In this document: positions 47,218-58,507 of the stretch, piece after piece
How the letters are laid out: each line of letters opens with the position of its first letter
How positions within the stretch are numbered: the first letter of the stretch is position 1
NCBI GenBank assembly: GCA_025093555.1
Contig: JAIWNF010000064.1
Location: 124,001 to 188,000, forward strand
Source of the DNA: Circinella umbellata
Taxonomy: Eukaryota; Mucoromycota; Mucoromycetes; Mucorales; Lichtheimiaceae
Length of the DNA: 64,000 bases
Reading direction: 5' to 3'
Translations under genes and position numbers: made by a program
Notes under the pieces: generated by a model
Told to the model about the DNA's origin: nothing
What the model saw: only the letters and a program-made list of their open reading frames with translations
Databases searched by the model: none

Positions 47218-48045
47218 CAATAAAAGAAAAAAATATCGAAAGAAAAAGTATAGTCAAGTAAAAGTAAAATTAATGTAATTTATGTCAGAAAAAAAAGAGA
47301 AGTTTTATTCAAAATTTCTCAAACTGGGAGTAATACATAAAAAGAAACCAGACTTTCCATACATAAGACAGGAGTCATCGTTGTTGAATAAGTTTGTAAT
47401 ATTCATAAAGTACGTACGTAAGACATTGATAATTATATTATATAGCTAAAACATAGTCATTACATAAGCAATACTACAAATAAGTTTATTGCTCTTAATA
47501 CTCTATTGCTATCAGAAAGAAATTTGGTCCCGAAATTGTAGAATAGATATAGTATATTAATAATTTTGTTCAAGTGCCTTGTAAGAACCGTATTCTCCCG
47601 AAATCTTTTTAACAGTTTACATATTACGTCGAATTCAAAACAGCACTGAAAACTTTAAAACACTATTGTCGAAACCACCAAGCACTAATGATCATTAATA
47701 AAGGAGGCAAAGAAGGAGCTATATTGCTCTCATAATATGTTTATCTTGTTCAACATAAGATGACCAGGATTGATAAGCAACTATTTCTTTACATATCCAT
47801 GTATAAGGGACACATATTAATTATTTATATTTTCAACTTGGTCTTTTCTCTCAACTGATTCTATGGAATTTCTAAACTTTTCAAGCAGAAAAGCGAATGG
47901 ACTTATTAAATAGCACAAAGTAAAATCGGCACGCGAGTATACTGTACAAGTAATGCTTACTTGCATCAGCAGTTAAAATTTATTGTTCACAAAGATTCAA
48001 TATATAAATTTAAGATGGTTCTTTCGCAGATGCATTAACTGACTT
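47218..48045. other. Upstream region of ACS transporter copy B
   Basis: About 0.8 kb of AT-rich DNA up to the retroelement insertion. No gene recognised. Confidence 0.45.
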
Positions 48046-48060
48046 CTACTATAACAGCAC
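48046..48060. repeat. Left target-site duplication of the LINE insertion
   Basis: CTACTATAACAGCAC, identical to 49266-49280. The flanking bases differ (T before and C after here; A before and G after in the other copy), so the match is exactly 15 bp. Confidence 0.85.
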
Positions 48061-49265
48061 CATAGCAGCTTTATCAACAAACCAACTCACTGAACACAAT
48101 AACGCCCAAAATGCTTGCATTAAATAGCATTAAATTGCAAGGCTTCTAAACAGTCAGAAACAATAGTGCCAATGGTTCTGGCAGACCTACTATCAATGAA
48201 AATACGTGCACGTAACTTACAGCTCAAGTTTGCATCCAAATTGCCAACATTACCAACCTCTACTATGGCCTGATCAGTTGAGCTCTCCTTCCTCTAGGAT
48301 AAACATCAACCATATCAGCAATAATAGCGAAAAATTACTACCAACAGTCCTCTCCACCGACGCTATAATACATTATGCAACAGCCTCCCCTCACCAGAAT
48401 TTCGGTCACCAAGGCTATCAATGAAAAATGGGATGAAGAATATATCTTTAAAAGGGATAGACTCAAAACCATTAAATGCATGCGAAATAAACGTATTAAT
48501 GACCCAATTTTATATTTACCAGCTTTCTCAAAAGATCGACATCGACTTATGAAATAGCACATGCACTGGCTACCTTCCTATCCTCTTAAGTGTTGTAGGT
48601 GTGGCTACAAAGAAGCTAAACGGGAGCATTACTCAACATGCCTTCTTTTGACAAATTTGCTCCTAGACCTTACAAATAAATACGGTACAATACCACCGCT
48701 TACATACCCTATGCAACCACTAGACTTCATAATCAGCAACACACCACGATCTGGAATAGGTCTATCATCAGAAAAATGGAAAGCAGTATGGGCTGCACTC
48801 ATTCGCATCTTACGAGAAATTGATATCTTTAGTCACGCAGATGAAATTTTGGATGAGGACGAGCCAGCACCAGAGAAAGTTTCGGGATTATCCATTATCA
48901 ACCCATCACAGATAGCACCTTGATTTCTACATCTTATCTGATAGTTTAGTCTTCACTAAATGCACTATGTATTACCGTTTTTCTTCCCCTTCTTTGTATT
49001 ATTTTTCTTTCTTTTCATTATTACACTATATATATATATTCTACATTAATTACAGTACCTTCGCATAATTTACCTTGTAACTCTTCATCTTACACCTTAC
49101 ACAAGCATAACTCTTTCCGCTTATTGGGGTTGTTTTCAGTTATAGCCACTCTCCTCATCTCTCTTCTAATACTTTTCTTTCTAAGCATTCTTACCGCAAG
49201 GAAGCGACCATATTCCCAACGGCGCAGGTCACTAAGTCTTCCATTAAATAAATATAAATTTTAAA
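48061..49265 (+). mobile_element. 5'-truncated, decayed non-LTR retrotransposon (LINE) copy
   Basis: The 1205-bp segment between the two perfect 15-bp duplications. It carries on the plus strand the remnant of the C-terminal part of a LINE ORF2 (see pseudogene entry), then about 340 bp of C/T-rich non-coding DNA, and ends in an A-rich tail (TAAATAAATATAAATTTTAAA, 49245-49265, given here as described by its last 21 positions) directly before the second duplication. Start within ORF2, 3' non-coding region, A-rich end and flanking duplications are together the signature of target-primed reverse transcription with 5' truncation. The element cannot move on its own: reverse transcriptase and endonuclease domains are absent. 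Confidence 0.82.
48066..48923 (+). pseudogene. Remnant of LINE ORF2, region downstream of reverse transcriptase
   Basis: Fragments in shifting frames still show the typical post-RT layout: LTEHNNAQNACIK (the L-x-x-x-x-x-AQN-x-C block) near 48081-48125; DLLSMKIRARNLQLKFASKL then PTLP near 48185-48260; KDRHRLMK near 48534-48557; and MHWLPSYPLKCCRCGYKEAK (the HWLP plus Cys-Cys/His block) from 48561, followed by a tail ending in a natural TGA at 48921. At least one frame shift (between about 48120 and 48170, and again before 48375) and in-frame stops (for example TAG at 48555) break it. Calling it a LINE rests on motif order, not on a database search. The two longest intact pieces are 48375-48557 and 48561-48923. 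Confidence 0.75.
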
Positions 49266-49280
49266 CTACTATAACAGCAC
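49266..49280. repeat. Right target-site duplication of the LINE insertion
   Basis: Second copy of CTACTATAACAGCAC, directly after the A-rich 3' end of the element. The pre-insertion site would have held one copy followed by GCAAACCAG. Confidence 0.85.
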
Positions 49281-50847
49281 GCAAACCAGATCCTTTTGTA
49301 ATAATGTTAGTAATGGACTAGATTACTTTATCGTCGTTATCTCTAAGACAATGATATTCTGTATATAATATAATCAATTATTCTTACGTATCCGATTTTT
49401 TAGTTATTATTCTCATGGCCAGGCGGCTTGTAAAATTAGTACGTAGACAATTTTTATAATTTGAATGTCTGTTGCTTTAATATACAACACATTATTTCAT
49501 TGTCACTTTTATAATAAAAAGAACACTATGTATCAATAACGATACTTCTTTCGCCTGGACATATCTAACCGAGCACTGACTATAGCATGTTCTTCAAAAA
49601 AATATCCATTCCTCCTGAACTTGAAATTTGATTTACTCTATCTAGTCATTTGTAATTGTTCCAAACAATAATTAAAAGAAGCACTGACGTTAAGTTTCTT
49701 AGATATACTTAAGTTTTCATTTTGTTCTTATTATTATCTTATAGACACATCCCCAGACTATACTATCTTTCGTCTTCTTTCTTTAGCTGTGGTAAGAAAA
49801 CTCGCAGTCAATGTTTTTAATATTTGAAATATCTTAACATGGCTCAAAGATTTGTCGAAAATTAAGGTGTTTATTAATACACTTATGGTAGAATTCAGTT
49901 TTTGACGAGCAAAATGAAAATAGGGTCATAGATTCATATTTCAGAACACTTTAATTTTAAGCATTTGATAGGCCTACGTATCTTAGATTAAATTGTTCAA
50001 AATTGAAAGTTCACTGATTATAATATCAACATCAATATAAGAAAATTAACCACAAGATGGGTACATGTTGATAAGGATGATAATGGTAAACACGAAAATA
50101 TACTCCATAAGTTGTCTTATCAAGTATTCTCTTCAATAAAGGAAAAACAAATGTTACGTAGCAGGATTATATTTATCAGATATCAAATACAATAAAGCTT
50201 CATAATTATTAGAACAGGAAAATTAACCCCCCCCTTTTTTTTAATACGTACGTAATAAGAAACGAAAAGAGAAAAGAGTTAATAACATTTGTTTTGTTTA
50301 CAAGAATTCGGTTTATATAACACAAAGAAGTGTTTATAATTATCAATCAAAACATAAATATACAAAGGTCGATCAAATATGTAATATATATAACAAACAA
50401 TGAAATAGTTTTATTATGTGTTTTATGCAGTGCTAAAAAGAAATAAAGGTCTCTCCTTTTCTTTTTTTTTTTGTTATTCAAAAAATTGACGGCGATGAAA
50501 AAGGATAATGTAAATGTTCTCATTATATGTGTAAAACAAAGCATGACATTAATCTTTTGTTGTCACCATGCATGAAAATTTTCTATAATTATTTTAACAT
50601 ATATTTGATACGTTAAAATATATTTGCACACACACACACACACACAAAGGGGACAAAAAAAATATCGACATGCGCAATAAAATTGGTTACTTATTATTAG
50701 ATCTTATTTAGTAATCCGGGGTAATTTAGGGCAATATTCAACTTTTCTCATATTTTATGCATGTAGGTACGTATGGTTTTCTTTTTTATACATGATTACA
50801 AAGAATAATACTATGATTTACTCATGTATATAAAAAAATAAGATAGA
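49281..50847. other. Intergenic region downstream of the beta-tubulin gene
   Basis: 1.6 kb AT-rich DNA, no gene recognised. A (CA)n microsatellite lies at about 50627-50646. ATTTTAAC (50590-50597) and GTTAAAAT (50612-50619) form an 8-bp inverted repeat just before it. Confidence 0.45.
50627..50646. repeat. (CA)n microsatellite
   Basis: About ten uninterrupted CA units, preceded by TTTG and followed by AAAGGGG. Lies about 200 bp beyond the stop codon of the beta-tubulin gene (minus strand). Confidence 0.85.
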
Positions 50848-52541
50848 CTAATCCTCCAAAGGAAGTTCTTCATCCAAATAATGATCTTCATCTTCATCAA
50901 TTAAATCATCTTCCATTTCTTCAACACCTGCTTCTTGATATTGTTGATATCTAATAAATAAATAAAAATAGTAAATAATGAATTTTGATGCATTTATAGA
51001 AAATTGGGAATTATGGACAAATAAGGGAGAAGAAAGATGGTTAAAGATTATGCATATAACTTACTCAGACACGAGGTCATTCATATTAGATTCAGCCTCA
51101 GTAAATTCCATTTCATCCATGCCTTCACCAGTATACCAATGCATGAAAGCTTTGCGACGAAACATGGCTGTAAATTGTTCATTGACACGTTTAAACAATT
51201 CTTGAATAGCTGTACTATTACCAATAAAAGTACCGGACATTTTTAAACCTACAGGTGGAATATCACATAATGAAGTCTTTACAGAATTGGGAATCCATTC
51301 AACAAAATAAGAAGAGTTCTTTTGTTGTACTGCCAACATTTGATTTTCCACTTCTTTTGTTGATAAGCGACCTCTGAAAATAGTAGCTACTGTTAAATAA
51401 CGACCATGACGTGGATCGGAAGCAGCCATCATGTTTCTTGCATCAAACATTTGAGCTGTCAATTCAGGAACACTGAGGCTACGATATTCTTGTGAAGCAA
51501 AGGCAGTCAAAGGTGCGAAACCCACCATAAAAAAATGAAGACGTGGGAATGGAACCATATTGACAAATAATTTACGTAAATCTGAGTTAAGTTGACCAGG
51601 AAAACGTAATGAAGTAGAAACACCGGACATGACAGCCGAAACCAAAGTATTGAGTTCACCATAACCAGGGTTGGAAAGCTTCAAAGTACGGAAACAAATA
51701 TCATACAAAGCTTCATTATCAATACAGAAAGTAGCATCACAGTTTTCCACCAATTGATGAACAGAAAGGACAGCATTATAAGGTTCCACAACAGTATCAG
51801 AAACTTTGGGAGAAGGCACAACGGAATAAGTACACAACATACGATCAGGATATTCTTCACGGATTTTGGACAACAACAAAGAACCCATTCCGGAGCCTGT
51901 ACCACCACCTAATGAATGCGCCAATTGAAATCCCTGCAGACAATCTGTATGTTCTGCTTCTTTTCTAATAATATCAAGTACAGATTCAACTAATTCTGCA
52001 CCTTCGGTATAATAACCTTTAGCCCAAGAGTTTCCTGCACCGGATTGTGCATGCACAAAGTTGTCTGGGCGAAACAATTTTCCATATTGACTACTTCGAA
52101 TAGCATCCATAGTAGCTGGTTCCAAATCTACCAAGACAGAACGTGGAACATATTTTCCAGTAGAACCTTCATTGTAATAGACATTGATACGTTCCAATTG
52201 TAAATCATTATCACCTGCATAAGCACCTGTTTCATCAATACCGTGTTCTTTGCTGATATTTTCCCAAAATTTTTGACCAATCTATATTGATACGTGTATT
52301 TTTTTACATGTAAAAAAAAAGAGAAAAAAAAATTAGTTGGAATATAACTTTTTTTTTCTTTCATTAATATTATGTACGCGTTATTTTGATTCACAAAACT
52401 TACTTGATTTCCACATTGACCTTATATTATAAATAATTATATTATTATTATTAATAAAGAGTTTATATGTAAGAAGAATATATTGGATTAGTAAAAACAA
52501 ATAATGGTCTTACCAGCTTGAACGTGAATAATTTCTCTCAT
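50848..52541 (-). CDS. TUB2: Beta-tubulin, divergent isotype with benzimidazole-site substitutions
   Basis: Four exons: 52541-52514, 52420-52404 (17 nt), 52281-51065, 50950-50848; 1365 nt, 454 aa. It starts with the autoregulatory MREI and continues HVQAGQCGNQIG; the GTP loop GGGTGSGMG is intact, as are [13 protein letters not shown] and [19 protein letters not shown]. The protein pairs with alpha-tubulin to form microtubules. By direct count residues 165, 167, 198 and 200 are Cys, Tyr, Ala and Phe; most benzimidazole-sensitive fungi have Ala165, Phe167, Glu198, Phe200. His6, Tyr50, Gln134 and Leu240 are the usual ones. Residue 254 is Phe in RKLFVNM where Ala is common. The acidic C-terminal tail is long for the family ([20 protein letters not shown] then LPLED). 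Mucoromycota often have several beta-tubulin genes, so this may be one of a set. Confidence 0.97.
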
Positions 52542-53808
52542 TATTTTGATTGTGATATATATTAAGAAAAGAAAAGAAAAGAAAAGAAAGAAAGGCAAAA
52601 TGAAGTGTGTTTTGCATACAATTTTTTTGTCTTTTCTTTATATATGCAATGAACATTACTTTAAATAGAATAGTACGTACTTTTTTTTTTACATGAGTCC
52701 TGTCATTTTTATGGCAACACAAGAAAACTCTCCTTGTTTTCTTTTTTTCTTTTTCTTGTAAATGGTCCGAAAATCCAAATTGATTATTATTTTCTTACTA
52801 TCACATTAGTATTATATAGCAAAATAAATACATTTATTAATAATGTTAAAAAAAAGGGTATAAAATATATTCAATAAGTGTGAACAAAAAACTCCTTTCC
52901 CATCCCCCACACAGCAAGTAAACAACCCCGGAAGATGAGAGAAGTTAAGGGGGACATGTGGAAATAAAAAGTTGTACGTAGATTTGTGTACACAGTATAA
53001 AATGACATTATTATAAAAATTCATTCTCTCCCACTATAATCACTTGTATTATCTTTTTGTTATAAATATTTTGATTCGAATAATAAAACCGTATTAATAC
53101 CATTGATCATTAACATAGTTGTAGCATCATTCATAATATATTTAACTTATTAATACGACTTTTTTTGAAACTAATACTATTATAAACAAAGAAAGTTTTC
53201 TTCAAGTTTAGGGTTGTAACCCACATGCATTTTTTTTTTTTTTTGGTTTACGTTATGCTGTTTTTTGTAGAACATCGTTGTTATATTGATAATAATAAAT
53301 AGAGAATGTAGTACATCATTATTTTACCTGCACGATTCGATATAAACAAATGTGTATGTCAGCCCCGATCGCCCACTAGTAATAATAATAATAATAAGAT
53401 GTAACATATAAACATCAGTAACAAACTTTCGAAAAAATAAAAAGTTATAAATATAAAACACTCGAATGTGTAAAATCAAAAACTTAAAAAAAAACAGGTT
53501 ATATGTAGAAGTATAATAAAATAAACTATTCATGATTGAATGATTGAATTATAACTTGTTTTCCCGGTAAATAAAGCATTTATTGAATAAAAACTTTTTA
53601 GTCATAATATTAACCTATATAATTATGGACGGATAAAGATGATATCTTAGTAGAAGGCACTAAGTACAGTTTTTTTTTATTATGAAATCGGACAAAACTA
53701 CGATCAATGCCTCCAAACGCCGAGGATTTAAAATTGCTGCAATTGAAACAGCTTTTCTTCTGACTTCAGGGACAAAATATACTTTTCTTTTTTTCTTTAA
53801 TACGCAAA
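52542..53808. other. Divergent promoter region, beta-tubulin / VTA1
   Basis: 1.27 kb. AAAGAAAAG repeats (52566-52592) lie just upstream of the tubulin start on its minus-strand leader. Otherwise AT-rich with (AAT)n at about 53382-53398. No gene recognised; a frame at 53660-53842 overlaps the VTA1 start and lacks motifs. Confidence 0.5.
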
Positions 53809-55243
53809 ATGGATATACCCACTGATTTAAAATACATTGCACCTTATATTCAACGTGGTCAAGAATTAAGTGAACGAGATCCTATTATTTCTTATTATGG
53901 TAGATAAATAACTAAATATGAGTTAACCATTTATCTTTTGTTGTTTTGAATATTTAAGATACCTAATATTTTTCTTTTTGTTGTTGTACTATATAGCCCA
54001 ATATTATGCTGTAAAAATGGCCATTAGTAAAGGCCCAAGTAATAAAGAGACTAATGCTTACTTGTCTCAATTATTGGATAGATTAGAACAAGTAAGTTAA
54101 TTCTTAATTCATTATACAGTAAAAATAAAAATAAAAGGTAGAAGCTTATAAGGAAATAAAATGTATGTGTTTCGTGTATTTATTTATAATTTATTAGGTA
54201 AAAGGAACCCTGGGTGCCAATAATGAAGCTATTACGAATGATTTAGTAGGTTATGCACATATTGAAAATTTTGCACTGAAAGTTTTTCTTAATGCTGATA
54301 ATGAAGATCGTGCTGGAAAAGCGTCAAAGTAAGTTATAAAGAAATAATCCAAGTATTGAATAAATAAGCGCGTTTATTTTATTTATGATTTTTCTTTTTT
54401 TGAAAAGGAAAACCGCCAAGACATTCTTGGCAGCTTCAATTTTTTTGGAACTTTTGAAAACATTTGGTGATTTGGATCCAGAGGTAAAAAGAAAAGAAGG
54501 GGAAAATTGGATAAAAGATTATATTTAGTTTATTTATTATTTATTATGTAATAAAATAAAAGGTGGAAGGTAAGATCAAATATTCAAAATGGAAAGCAGC
54601 AGATATTATGAAAGCACTTCGTGAAGGACGTACACCAACACCTGGTGCGCCTGGTGAAAATCAAGAAGAAGAAGGAGAAGAAGAAGAAGAAGTAGAAAAA
54701 CAACAAGTAGAAGGGGAAAACATGGTATTAGATCAAGATATGCCTACACAACCACCTTCTTCGATATCTGAATTCCCAAGTCCACCTTCTAATTTTACTG
54801 CTCCTTTACCTGGTAACGCCTCAGCTGAACAACCTCCTAGTTTTTCGCCTCCACCACCACCTAACGCAACTACCTCATCATCATCCTTATCTTCACCTCC
54901 ACCTCCACCTGTTCAACAACAACATACCTCACCTACAGTAACACCTAGTAACAGTTTCTTACCACAAGTTCCGCATCAACCACCCACTCAACAACCTCCT
55001 GTTCCCGTTCAACAACCATCACCACAACCATCGGCACCTGCACCTGCACCTGCTCCAGTACAATCTTCAATAACCTCTTCTCAAACACCTATAGTAGATC
55101 CTGGAAGCATTGCTACAGCTCAAAAACATGCAAAATGGGCTATTAGTGCACTTAATTATGATGATATCAAGACAGCAAGAACACAATTATTGACAGCATT
55201 AAATGATTTAGGATATAATCAGCAAAACAACTTTGGTTACTAA
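53809..55243 (+). CDS. VTA1: VTA1/LIP5-type activator of the Vps4 AAA-ATPase (ESCRT)
   Basis: Five exons: 53809-53899, 53997-54091, 54198-54328, 54408-54483, 54563-55243; 1074 nt, 357 aa. The N-terminal about 160 residues form the tandem MIT-like domain that binds ESCRT-III: MDIPTDLKYIAPYIQRGQEL, YYAVKMAISKG, AYLSQLLDRLEQVKG, FLNADNEDRAGKASKKTAKT-FLAASIFLELLKTFG (in order), ending with IKYSKWKAADIMKALREGR, all in family order. A Glu-rich then Pro/Ser/Gln-rich linker follows (about 175-305, with repeated PPPP and APAPAP). The C-terminal domain AQKHAKWAISALNYDDIKTA (about 315-355) is the Vps4-binding, dimerising VTA1 domain. It acts at endosomes in multivesicular-body sorting. ATG 53809 gives the conserved N-terminus directly. 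It ends 87 bp from the CSN2 stop (tail-to-tail). Confidence 0.95.
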
Positions 55244-55330
55244 GGTGGAAGGAATATGATATTTGGGATTTGGAAACGAATAAAAAAATAACAATATGTA
55301 AAAAAAAGAGAGAAAGAGGAGTTTTTATTA

Positions 55331-57596
55331 TTATTGAACACGACTGGATACAGTTTTGCATAAGTTAGACAAATTATTGGACCATTTTTCCATTGTTTCA
55401 TATTTCACAGTATCCGTTGATCTATTAATTTTTATAATGATATTAGTTGTTATTGTTATAATTCTTTATCTTATCTTTTATCCAAGATATATATATATAT
55501 ATACCTCTGCTCAAGTTCAAGTCGTTGATTCACTTGATCAATTTGACCCGAAATTTTTTCATCGAGAATTAAAGCAATCAGTAATTCTTCCACTTCTTCA
55601 GATGTAATACTAAGTTGCTATAATAAAGAAATAATATAATATTAATATATGCATGTAGTTAATATAATTCTTATGTGAAGAATGTAATTATGATTATTAC
55701 CTTGGCCATAAAAGCAAGTTCTATTCGTGTATAAGGCTTAATAAGTTTAACAAGGTATTGTTTTCGAATATTTGCAAGAACATCATCAATATAAGCTCGA
55801 ATAAAAGAATCCCCCATGATGGATTGACGATTACCTAAAACAAATAAAAGAGTTAATATATGAGTATAGATGAGTTTATATTTGTTTGTTTCAGACTATC
55901 ATTATAATGATTTACTTTTTAAGATACGTTCAAATTCACGAATATCTTTTCTTTGAAAAGCACTAACTAAGTTAGTCATAGCAACAATTTCTTTATCGTT
56001 CTTATAAGGTTTTGTTTCTTGTGAATCAAATGGATTGATTTGTGATTCTGTCAACATGTTTGCTAACACAAGATATCTTTTTATATACATATAAGTAAAA
56101 CGTTTGACTGAGGGGGGGGGAGGGTTCCCTCTTTAATAACGATAATGAACAAGTGCTTACTTGAGTACTTGAATACGTTGTGGACTACCAGCTTCATCAT
56201 AATTTTTAAATGATTCAAAAAAATCTGTTTGTGCCATATCCCATTCCTCTATTTATATATAATAATAATAATAATTAGCTTTTATCTTATCTTCTTTCAT
56301 TTCCCAAACTACACCCCTCCCATTCATTCAATTGTATAACACATACTTTCACCCATATGCATTTTACCACCACATTCACGAATAACGCCCATAATACGTG
56401 GATGTGGAATGGCTGATTTTACGTTAAGACTTTGTTGATACAATTCTTTAAGCTTTTTGTTATTTTTAGTTTCAGTATGCATTTGAATTTCAAGTGCAAG
56501 TACTTCAAGAAGATGTGTTCCTTTTCTTTGATAATCAGTACCGTCACCACTTTCGCATGCTTTACGTAATTCACGTAAAATCTAAAATTATTATCATAAT
56601 ATTCAATAAATTAAATAATATTCCAAGTAGATTTGAGTCATATATTTATATATATTACCTTTGTTGTTCGACTATATTCTTTACGATCCAACCAAAGTTT
56701 AGCTAACTTCAAATTGGTTTTGACCCAAAGACGCTATAATAATCCATTAAGATTTTAATTATATACTCACATAAATAATAATAGTTGTTATTTTACCTCA
56801 TTATTCATTTCTCTTAAAGCTTCAAGTGAAACTTGATAAAATTGCTCAACAAGACGCATATCATCCGAAGTAGATACATAATCCAAGATATTATTAATAC
56901 TCTTTTCACTATAATTGCGTGTCACTGCTGTTTTGGTATATGTAAGAAGTTGTTTATAATATCGTAAAGTCTATACATATCAATTATATATCAAATAAGT
57001 ATCCATTTATTTATCTATTCTTATTAAAAAGGATACTTACATCTTCAGGTTTATTTAATTGAAAAGATATTTTGGCCATTTGTTTAAGTGATTTAAACCC
57101 CCTTTTATATAATAATAAATAAGCATGTTACTATCCAATCTACTTGTTAGTTTAATAGAAAATATCCTTACCAATCGCCTTTTTCTTCTTCTGCATCCAC
57201 AACACCTTGAAATTCAGTGATTGCTTCTTCTGGTTCGTCTTCTTTTCGAGCTATATATATACATACAATTAATATTATTATTTCTTATAATTTCAAGATC
57301 ATTAAATATGATTTTTTGTGTTTATTCTATTCTTTATAAAAGAATTAAATGAACCTTTAGCATTATAGTATCTATTTTCTAAATTAGCATCGGGTTCGTC
57401 GTCGTCGTCGTCTTCAAATTCGAAATCATAGTCCTAACATTATCATATAAAAGAAAAAATGTTTCAGTTTTTTTGTTCCTTTAAATATGTTTCTTTGCTT
57501 TGAATTGTAAAAAAATAAATAAATAAATAAATGAATGTATCAATTATTTTTTTTTACCCCTTCGTCATCCTCGAGCATAAAATCGTCGTCACTCAT
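55331..57596 (-). CDS. CSN2: COP9 signalosome subunit 2
   Basis: Twelve exons: 57596-57558, 57433-57355, 57250-57172, 57101-57041, 56970-56797, 56733-56659, 56581-56347, 56248-56161, 56076-55916, 55834-55701, 55617-55505, 55421-55331; all phases agree, 1329 nt, 442 aa, the normal CSN2 length. CSN2 is a PCI-domain subunit of the signalosome that removes NEDD8/Rub1 from cullins, and binds the cullin C-terminus. Marks: acidic N-terminus [113 protein letters not shown], then the PCI region [18 protein letters not shown] and [13 protein letters not shown]. Intron 2 has an unusual donor, GTTCAT, but only this junction keeps YYNAKARKE. Very dense introns (eleven). A minus-strand poly-C run (56112-56120) lies in intron 8. 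Its promoter is shared with KOG1. Confidence 0.96.
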
Positions 57597-58507
57597 TATA
57601 AACTAATTTAGTTATGTATATATGTAATAGAAAAGGTTGAAAAAAAAAGAAAAGGTTAAAAAAAAGAAGAAAAAGAATCGCGAAAATGGCTGCGCGTATA
57701 ATGATAATGCGTCTAATACTTACTCCGATAGCGATCCACAACACACATAATAGCCTCGAATAAAATCAAGTGAATGGATAGAAACAACTCAACTGATTGA
57801 TGGTGACCAAGAATCCAAGCGCTAATGACTTTTTATCAAATGTATAGGATCTAAACCTTAATATTATTATACAAAAGTTTGTTTTTTTTTATTTAGAGAA
57901 TATAAAGAATCACAACATCAATTTCTAATAATAGTATGCATTATCAAACAAACATAGATGATACATCTTTATAAATACAAAGATATATATTATACTAATA
58001 ATAATAATAATAATTCCCTTTTCTCTCCCTCATCATTATCATTTCGATCTTCAAAATAGCTTCTTAATAAGGATAAAATGATGACAGATTCTCTATTGAT
58101 TACATAGATCTTTATCAAAATTTTATAATTAAAAATTGACAAAGAGAGCCCAAAAATAAAAGTAGGTTTAAGTCACAGCCAAAAAAAAAAAAAAAGCTCT
58201 CGCCTTTCTATTATATAGCATTATTGTTTCTTGAAAAAAAAAAAAGGTTTCTTTTTTTATTTTTACGCAACTTTGCCTTTTTTTTTTTCCTGGGTAAAGC
58301 TAAATAATAATAATAAAAAAAAAAACATTGTAAAAAGGAATGTCACTAATTTGAATAACACCTTGGTTGTTTCATAGTTCTTTTTATTTATACACCCAAC
58401 TTTTTGGAAAAAGAAGAAGAAGAAGAAAAAAAAAGAAAAGACACTTTATTTTTTTTTATACTATTTTATTCTCTATTTTATCACTAATATTATTATTATT
58501 AAAAGCA
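57597..58507. promoter_or_regulatory. Shared divergent upstream region of CSN2 and KOG1
   Basis: 911 bp between two start codons. Contains A/T runs, (AAT)n at about 57999-58012, a poly-A run at 58181-58194 and AAGAAGAAGAAGAAG (58412-58426, approximate) before KOG1. No separate gene recognised. A bidirectional promoter is inferred from geometry only. Confidence 0.5.
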
